Position numbers and translations under genes: made by a program. The notes below the pieces were generated by a model. The model saw only the letters and a list, made by a program, of their open reading frames with translations. It was not told the DNA's origin and searched no databases. Shown piece after piece: positions 57,757 through 64,000 of a stretch of DNA of 64,000 nt; position 1 is the stretch's first letter; each line of letters begins with the position of its first letter. The stretch is from Nocardioides alcanivorans (lineage in GTDB: Bacteria; Actinomycetota; Actinomycetes; Propionibacteriales; Nocardioidaceae): the NCBI RefSeq assembly GCF_021555175.1, contig NZ_JAKGRW010000004.1, positions 153,627 through 217,626 of the forward strand, given 5' to 3'.

Positions 57757-58349
57757 ATGCGTGTCGGACTGACTGGAGGCATTGCCTCGGGCAAGAGCAC
57801 GGTGGCTGCGCTCCTCGTGGAGGCGGGCGCCGTGCTGATCGACGCCGATGCCCTGGCGCGTGAGGTCGTCGCGAAGGGTACGCCGGGACTTGCCGCCGTC
57901 GTTGCGGAGTTCGGTCCCGAGCTGCTCACCGCCGACGGGGGCTGGACCGTCCGCGGATGGGTCAACTCGTCTTCGGTGACGAGGGCGCGCGGCGCCGGCT
58001 GGAGGCGATCGTGCACCCGCTCGTCTTCGAACGGATCAACGCGTTGGAGGCCGCGGCGGCGGACGGTGCGCTCGTCGTGCACGACATCCCCTTGCTGGCT
58101 GAGTCGGGACGGGCCGACACCTTCGATGCGGTGATCGTGGTCGACGCGCCGGCCGAGGTGCAGCGAGAGCGGATGGTCCGTGACCGGGGATGGACTCGTG
58201 AGGACGCGGAGGCGCGGATGGCCGCGCAGGCGACCCGTGAGCAGCGCCGGGCGATCGCCACGCACGTCATCGACAACACCGGGTCCTTGCAGGAACTCAG
58301 GGCCAAGGTGACTGCCGTCGTGGAGGAACTCGCCGAACGCTCGAGCTGA
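57757..58349 (+). CDS. coaE: Dephospho-CoA kinase (frameshifted)
   Basis: CoaE phosphorylates dephospho-CoA in the last step of CoA synthesis. P-loop [12 protein letters not shown] is at the N-terminus, [10 protein letters not shown] follows, then the CoA-binding HPLVFERIN and the lid [15 protein letters not shown]. One G is missing from the run at 57937-57941; restoring it gives 197 residues and the expected [11 protein letters not shown]. The gene is normally essential, so a real frameshift is unlikely. ATG 57757 is preceded by AAGGAG. The rpsA-coaE neighbourhood is conserved, though several genes intervene here. Confidence 0.93.
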
Positions 58350-58410
58350 GGGGGACTCGTGTCGAGCGGGCCTCCGGGGACGGCGGTGCGCGGCCCAGGT
58401 GCGCAAGACA

Positions 58411-58450
58411 CACGCTCCGCTCGATGGTCCGTGGACCGGAGCGGAGCGTG
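58411..58450. terminator. Bidirectional terminator of coaE and the sigma gene
   Basis: 12-bp arms CACGCTCCGCTC (58411-58422) and its complement (58439-58450) enclose a second GGTCC/GGACC stem. It lies between convergent stops. Confidence 0.8.
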
Positions 58451-58464
58451 CGTCGCGAGGTTGT

Positions 58465-59415
58465 TCAGGCAGCCAGGTCGGGGTCGGCGAAGGTGCGCAG
58501 CTTCTGCAGCGCCTCCCGCTCGAGCTGGCGCACCCGCTCGGCGGAGATGCCGTGCTTGGCGCCGATGTCGGCCAGCTTGTGCTGACGGCCGTCGCCGAGG
58601 CCGTAGCGTGAACGGATGATGTCGGCGGCGCGGTCGTCGAGCTGGGAGACCAGCGCATTGAGGCGGTCCCGGCTCTCGGTGTCGAGCACCTCCAGATCGG
58701 GGCTGGGGGTGGTCTCCTGCGCCATCAGGTCGCCGAGGCTGGTGTCGCCGTCCTCGTCGATGGGAGTGTCGAGGCTGACGTGGTCCCGGCCCCATCGGAT
58801 GAGGTCGAGGACGCGATCCACCTCCATGCCGAGTTCCTGCGCGATCTCCTGCGGCTCCGGGTCGCGGCCGAGCTGACGTTCGAGCGTGCGGCGGGCGCTG
58901 CCGACCTGGTTGAGCTCCTCGACGACATGGACGGGGAGGCGCACCACGCGGCCCTGCTGGGCGATGCCACGAGTGATCGCCTGGCGCACCCACCAGGTGG
59001 CATAGGTGGAGAACTTGTAGCCCTTGGCGTAGTCGAACTTCTCGACGGCACGGATCAGGCCGGTGTTGCCCTCCTGGATCAGGTCGAGCATCGGCATCTG
59101 GGAGCGGCCGTACTTGCGGGCGATGGAGACGACGAGTCGGAGGTTGGCGTTGATGAAGGTGCGCATCGCCCGCTGGCCCTCCGCGGCCAGCCACTCGAGC
59201 TCCTCTTGGTTGGCGGACTTCGGGGCACCGCCCTTGCGGCGACCGATCCGGCCCTCGGCGAGGAGGTGCTCGGCCAGCATCCCGGCTTCGATGGTCTTGG
59301 AGAGCTCCACCTCGGTTGCTGCGTCGAGCAGCGGCGTCCGGGCGATCTCGTCCAGGTAGAGGCCGACGCTGTCGCGTCCCTCGATCTCCCGGTTGGTGGT
59401 GGTCTTCGTGGCCAT
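58465..59415 (-). CDS. Group 2 sigma-70 factor (SigB/HrdD-like)
   Basis: The product is 316 residues. Region 1.2 DSVGLYLDEIARTPLL, region 2 (NLRLVVSIARKYGRSQMPMLDLIQEGN and KFSTYATWWVRQAI), region 3 and region 4 (SAERVRQLEREALQKLR) are complete. The long region 1.1 and the large non-conserved insert of the principal factor are absent, so this is a secondary sigma factor rather than the housekeeping one. ATG 59415 has GGAGGGTGACG upstream. The intergenic region behind it holds its promoter. Confidence 0.9.
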   Translation of the reverse strand: MATKTTTNREIEGRDSVGLYLDEIARTPLLDAATEVELSKTIEAGMLAEHLLAEGRIGRRKGGAPKSANQEELEWLAAEGQRAMRTFINANLRLVVSIARKYGRSQMPMLDLIQEGNTGLIRAVEKFDYAKGYKFSTYATWWVRQAITRGIAQQGRVVRLPVHVVEELNQVGSARRTLERQLGRDPEPQEIAQELGMEVDRVLDLIRWGRDHVSLDTPIDEDGDTSLGDLMAQETTPSPDLEVLDTESRDRLNALVSQLDDRAADIIRSRYGLGDGRQHKLADIGAKHGISAERVRQLEREALQKLRTFADPDLAA

Positions 59416-59651
59416 CTCGTCACCCTCCTTCGTCTGGTGGGTACCCACTGGTGATGGGCCCACACGCTCGGTTCAACGTCATCCGGAGCCTGTGTGTTCC
59501 CGCCCCGGCGTCGAACGCCTTCATCCATTCAGACGAGCGGTGCTGTCGAGAAGTTGCCTCGATGCGGACTTCTCAGGGACTTCTAAGGGAACCCTTCCGA
59601 AACCACCCTTCGTGCGCTCCTCCGTCCCACCTGTCACGGGAGCGTTCAAGA

Positions 59652-59671
59652 TTCCCCGCCCGAGCGGGGAA
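59652..59671. repeat. GC hairpin, first copy
   Basis: TTCCCCGCCCGAGCGGGGAA forms an 8-bp stem with a 4-base loop. It is related to the larger palindrome at 59711-59736. Confidence 0.7.
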
Positions 59672-59710
59672 CTTGGTACTTGTAGGCCGTAGCCACATAC
59701 ACCAAGAGGG

Positions 59711-59736
59711 CAATTCCCCGCCCGGGCGGGGAATTG
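59711..59736. repeat. Perfect 26-bp palindrome, second copy
   Basis: The 26 bases are fully self-complementary around CCCGGG, with AATTCCCCGC arms. It is 17 bp after the oligopeptidase stop on the minus strand and may act as its terminator. Confidence 0.75.
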
Positions 59737-59752
59737 GCGAGGCTGGACTCGG

Positions 59753-61325
59753 TCAGGAGTCGGCGAGGCCCATCCGGTCGAGGATCCAGGCGAGGGAGAA
59801 GGCGCGGTCGCTCCAGGCCTGGTAGCGACCGGAGACACCGCCGTGCCCGGCAGCCATCTCGGTCTTGAGCAGGAAGTCACGGCGGACGACCGCGGCGGCG
59901 CGCAACTTGGCGATCCACTTGGCTGCTTCCACGTAGAACACCCGAGTGTCGTTGAGGGAGGTCTCGGCGAGGATCGGCGGGTAGTCGACGGCGGCGACGT
60001 TCTCGTAGGGGGCGTAGCCGCGGATCCGTTCGTAGGCGACCGGGTCGCCCTCGGGATTGCCCCACTCCTCGTACTCCATGACCGTCAGCGGGAGGGAGGA
60101 GTCGAGCATCGTGGTCAGTACGTCGACGAACGGCACGGCTGCGACGAATCCGGCGAACAGGTCCGGCGCCTGGTTGGCAACCGCACCGATCAACAGGCCA
60201 CCGGCGCTGCCGCCCTCGGCGACCATCCGGTCGGCACTCGTCCAGCCGCTGTCGATGAGGTGCTGGCCACAGGCGATGAAGTCGCTGAAGGTGTTCTGCT
60301 TGTGCTCGAGCTTGCCGCCGTCGTACCAGTGTCGACCCATCTCGCCGCCACCTCGGATGTGCGCGATGGCGAAACCTGCCCCACGGTCGAGCAAGGACAG
60401 GCGCGCGATCGAGAAGTAGGGGTCGATGGAGGCCTCGTAGGCCCCGTAGCCGTAGAGCAGGATCGGCACCGAGCCGTCCCGAGGGCTACCGGCCGGCACC
60501 ACCAGGGAGATCGGCACCCGGGTGCCGTCCGGGGCGGTTGCCCACTCGCGGTGCTCCTCGTAGTGGGTGGGGTCGTAGCCGCCGAGCACCGGAGTCTCGC
60601 GCAGCAGGGTCAGCTCGCGGGTGCGCACGTCGTAGTTGTGCACCGCGCCGGGCTTGGCGAGCGTCGTGTAGCCGAGCCGCACCACGGGCTGCTCGAACTC
60701 CGGGTTGCCTCCGGAGCCGATCGTGTAGACCTCGTCGGCGAACTCCACCTGGTGGTCGTCGGCGATGCCCTCCGCGTCCAGGGTGAGGATCCGCAGCTGG
60801 GTGAGCCCGTCCTTGCGTTGGTGGACGACGAGGTGCCCCGCGAAGGCGTCGACGTCCTCCAGGCGTACGTCGTCGCGGTGGGCCAGCAGCGGCGTCCAGC
60901 TCTCGCGGGGCGTGGGGGAGACGGGGGAGGTGGCCAGCTCGAAGTTGGGTCCGTTGCCGTTGTGCATGACGAGGAAGACGTCATCACCACCGATGACGGC
61001 GTGCTCGAGCCCGTACTCGATGCCGGTCTCCCGCGGCTGGAAGACCACGAAGTCGGACTCGGGCCGCTGCGTGTCGAGCACCAGGAATTCGGAGGTGGTC
61101 TTCGCGGCGCTCATCACCATCACGAAGCGCTTGGTCCGACCCACGCCGACGCCCACCCAGAACTGGGCGTCGGTCTCGTGGAAGACCAGCTCGTCGTCGC
61201 TCTGCGGGGTGCCCAAGGTGTGCCTCCACACCTTGTCGGCGCGCCAGCTGTCGTCGACGGTCACGTAGTAGAAGGCTCCGCCACGCGGGTCCCAGGAGGC
61301 TCCGCCGAGCACCCCGGTGATCGTC
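59753..61325 (-). CDS. ptrB: S9 prolyl oligopeptidase/oligopeptidase B (5' end lost)
   Basis: This cytoplasmic serine peptidase cuts short peptides, after basic residues in oligopeptidase B. The catalytic domain is whole: Ser in AEGGSAGGLLIG, Asp in ETSLNDTRVFY, His in AAGHGGVSGRYQ. Upstream are beta-propeller blades, including DDSWRADKVWRHTLG and DAQFWVGVG. Homology stops near 61325, about 190 residues short of the usual start, where a degraded inverted copy of this region begins. The longer open frame to 61573 is not part of the protein. The gene itself was probably intact. Confidence 0.85.
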
Positions 61326-64000
61326 GAAGCGGCGCACGAAAAACGACGAACTGGTTTGTTCCCTGAAGTCTTGTTGCGATCGTCATGGTGAGCGCCGAGG
61401 ATGACCAGGATGCGATCGTTTTCGTCGCGCGCCGCTCGTCGCCAGGGCGATCGGACCGCGTGGCAGGCACTGACCGTCGACGCTGGCACCGACAGATGAT
61501 GAACGCTGGCCGCAGGCGTCGCCGCCCGATTGCTGATGTCGCCAGATCCTGACGATGAGCATGTTCGGTGCACACGGAATCCTGATATTCCAGCCGCGAA
61601 GGAAGACCGGCATCAGTGCAGGCGCCGTCATCGGTGGTGATGACGTCTCGTGGACGTAATCCCCGTCTCCCGCGGCGAAGCTGGCGCCGCTGCTGGTACC
61701 GCGCGTACGCCTGGCCTCGCAGCTCGTCGTCCATAACAGGCGACACCCAGCTGCGGTTACCCGCCCGAGTACCAGGTGAATTTGCGTCGGCTCCGGAAGA
61801 CAACCCGAATTCCGCGGCCCGTGGTGTTTGCTCGGCTACTGACTCATAAGCAGCGCTGATGTGACACACCCTGGCCTACTGCGAAGACCGATGCTCGGCC
61901 GACCCGCCGCGAGAGCCGCAGACGGCGCGGTACGGCGGTGCCGTCTCCCTGGCCGGCAACCCGTCAGGCAACGCCGGTGCCGAGTCCCCCGGCTGCAGTA
62001 GAAAGACTCCATCTGCAGCCCGATGATTTTGTCGCGTGCTGTCTTATGCCATCGCGCATCCGACGACGGCGGCAAGCTCGAGCACAAACAGGGCACCTTC
62101 AGCGACTTCGTCGCCGCAATGACCAACGCATCATCGACAGCGGCTGGACGAGCACCGGCCGAATGGTGACGCCGGCCAACCCTGACCGATCGGTGCGGTG
62201 CCGCCGGGATAAGGCCGCCGTGCCGCTGACCCCGTGTGACTCCTCCCTTCCCCGCTGACGGTCATGGAGCGCTTGCGGGAGTGGGGCGGCACTCCGGGCA
62301 TTCCCGGTCGCCCCCATCACCGGCGGATCACGGCACGCCCCCCCTACGGAACGCGTCGCCGCCGACATCGACTTCCCGATCCCTCGCCGGGCTCCACCAA
62401 CGACACTCAGACGTTGGACTAAGCCGAGTGCGCGCCGATGAGCCCGACCCTGCTCAGACGGATGGCTGGCAATCGATAAACTACCGAGCCTGGAGCGACC
62501 CTCCCCCCTCCCTGCCTGGATCTCGACCGGGCCTCATGACTCTGACCGAGTCCAGCCTCGCCAATTCCCGCCCGGGCATGTAGTATGTGGCGGCAATTCC
62601 CCGCTCGGGCAATCTTCCCGTGACAAATTGAGACGGAAAATTGGGGCTCAGAAAATTCCCTTAGAAGTCAGGGTACATCGAACTGGCACTCTCGACAGCC
62701 GCTCATCTGCAATGGATGAAGCGGACGAAAACCCGCGCCGGGCTGTTGGCCTCACAGACGAAGGAGGAATGACGAAAACTGGCCCCGTTTGCCACCGCCC
62801 AGCCGGGAGAAATCGAGAGGACACAGCCAGTAGTTGTCGCCCGGATTCGCCTCGCGCGGCATGGCTCGAATGGTGACCATCAGCTCTGCCGGGAGCCCGG
62901 ATCGACAGGGCGCTGCAAGCCTGGTGGCTTTGGCGCGGAGAGGCCAGCAGGCGATGCACCCACCTTCCGGCGGCCTCCGTCGTCTCCATCTCCCTGTATT
63001 CGACCTGGATCCAGACACCGGCCTGACAGCGATCGCCGCCAAAACTGATTCTCCTATGCCTGGTGGAGTGCCGCCAGGCATGGCAGCGAAGAGGCCGCGT
63101 CACCTCCGTCCCGCTGAAGGCTCAACCAGGCGGCGCCACTGCCTTCGGCCGCGACGTGGCCACCTCGAAGGTGGATCCTCATCCGGCCGTCCTCCCGGCG
63201 GCGACCTGGCTGGCACCCAGCCCCGGCCGGGACCACCGCCAATCGCTGGTCTCCTGACGACCGCGCTGCCGATCGCACCGACTCGGCGGCCGTCAGCTGG
63301 CCGACAGCGCCAACTGCGGCATCTCCGCGAGCGGGTGCGCCAGCCTCGGCGAGGCGCTGCGGCCTGGTAACACCTCGCGACACGCACCTCGCCGGTCCGC
63401 GAACCATCGAGCGCGGAAGCTGTGTCCCCCCGCGCCGCTCACGGGCCGCTCGGTACGAATTTCAGCGGATCCACGGCAGTTCCTGCAGAACGGCTATTGT
63501 CGATGACGTGCGTGGCCGGCTGCTCGCAGGTCTGCTCCGCTCCTCACCGCAGTGATGTCCTGCTACTACGCGGCAGCGTCTGCGATCACCACATCAGCCG
63601 CGTCAGCCAGCAAGATCGTGCACGACTCCCGCGCACGCCGGCCGCCGCGGCACTCAACGCGATGATCCGTTCGAAGATCTTGCGCTCGCCGGGACAGTGA
63701 CCCATCCGCATTTGTTCCGTCAGCGGTCAAGCCCAGGCGACGGCACAGCATCCGGCGTACGGCCTCACGCGCAGAAGTCGGCATCGATCGGCGCCGCTAC
63801 TCCCACACAGCCTGTGCTTTGCGAACAATGCCTCCGGTACTCCCTTCTGGATTTTTTTTTCAGGTTTCGATTCATTCTTCCGTGCTGTCTCGTAACAACG
63901 GAAATTTTCGAAAAACACGCCCCCTCTCACGCGCGGGCAGCTTCAGTAGTCTGGCACAGGTCGTCCGCATCGAAAAACGACGTAACTTTTGTTCCTATTT
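61326..64000. other. Degraded inverted copy of about 57.5-61.2 kb (probable fold-back read artefact)
   Basis: The whole tail mirrors the preceding genes in reverse order and strand. Exact matches include 61622-61646 with 60977-61001 (25 bp, oligopeptidase gene), 63497-63516 with 58257-58276 (20 bp, coaE) and 63866-63887 with 57698-57719 (22 bp, end of marR). Oligopeptidase fragments around 62066-62115, the palindromes near 62560-62610 and sigma-gene text near 63300-63350 fall between in order. The copy is about 30% shorter than its template and full of indels in coding and non-coding parts alike. No gene should be called here. Confidence 0.88.

Larger units (their letters stand above)
59416..59752. 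other. Intergenic region upstream of the sigma gene
   Basis: These 337 bp carry no credible gene. They contain a Shine-Dalgarno site for the sigma gene and two related GC palindromes near the oligopeptidase stop (listed separately). No clear -35/-10 pair stands out. Confidence 0.4.

Noticed and set aside
61600..62600. A second, decayed oligopeptidase gene on the plus strand
   Set aside because: The decay extends unchanged through intergenic sequence, the sigma gene, coaE and the end of marR in mirror order, so it is part of the inverted tail and not a paralogue.
61300..64000. Hairpin telomere or terminal inverted repeat of a linear replicon
   Set aside because: The two arms differ strongly and only one is error-rich; true telomere arms read accurately in both directions.

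Overview
The window comes from a high-GC actinobacterium, most likely a Nocardioidaceae-type organism (inference). Gene order follows the actinobacterial backbone also known from Mycobacterium: hisI, trp genes, lgt, pyk, pdtaR, polA, rpsA, coaE. Other actinobacterial markers are an AftD-like arabinosyltransferase with a DUF2613 neighbour, the HGxxPAAW protein, DUF3068, GTG starts and apparently leaderless promoters.

Layout. 1-2.7 kb: heterodimeric ABC exporter. 2.7-9.6 kb: hisI, a Trp-associated membrane protein, two small membrane proteins, trpC-trpB-trpA, a Sco-type lipoprotein, lgt and a VIT-family transporter, mostly overlapping or closely spaced. 9.6-17.3 kb: glutamate synthase gltB-gltD, then pyk. 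17.3-20.4 kb: a LAGLIDADG/HTH protein, then an IS481-type element broken by an IS3-type element and inserted at the 3' end of a tRNA-Leu(CAA) gene. 20.5-27 kb: pdtaR and a branched-chain amino acid-type ABC system, with livJ (+) facing livH-M-G-F (-). 27.2-31.1 kb: GNAT acetyltransferase, thioesterase, polA. 31.1-49.5 kb: a cell-envelope block (flippase, condensation-type acyltransferase, methyltransferases, AftD-like enzyme, a second polytopic enzyme, DUF2613, GT4, DUF3068, a large secreted Ca-repeat/Ig protein) lying between polA and rpsA. 49.9-61.3 kb: rpsA, GlxA/AraC regulator, NDMA-type alcohol dehydrogenase plus aldehyde dehydrogenase, ABC exporter with divergent MarR regulator, coaE, a group 2 sigma factor and an S9 oligopeptidase.

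Sequence quality matters here. About twenty reading-frame breaks, most of them fitting loss of one base from a short G or C run, split otherwise intact genes including the usually essential coaE. Adding one or two bases restores full family length in each simple case, so I treat them as likely sequencing errors, not pseudogenes. From about 61,325 to the end, the sequence is a badly degraded inverted copy of about 57.5-61.2 kb (marR end, coaE, sigma gene, oligopeptidase). This looks like a fold-back read artefact at a contig end; no genes should be called there.

I found no CRISPR array, prophage or defence island. The most interesting biology is the LivH permease with an extracytoplasmic N-terminal domain, an inverted repeat shared by the livJ and livH promoter regions, the IS481/tRNA-Leu arrangement with a 16-bp duplication, the short-variable-loop tRNA-Leu, and the polA-rpsA envelope block.
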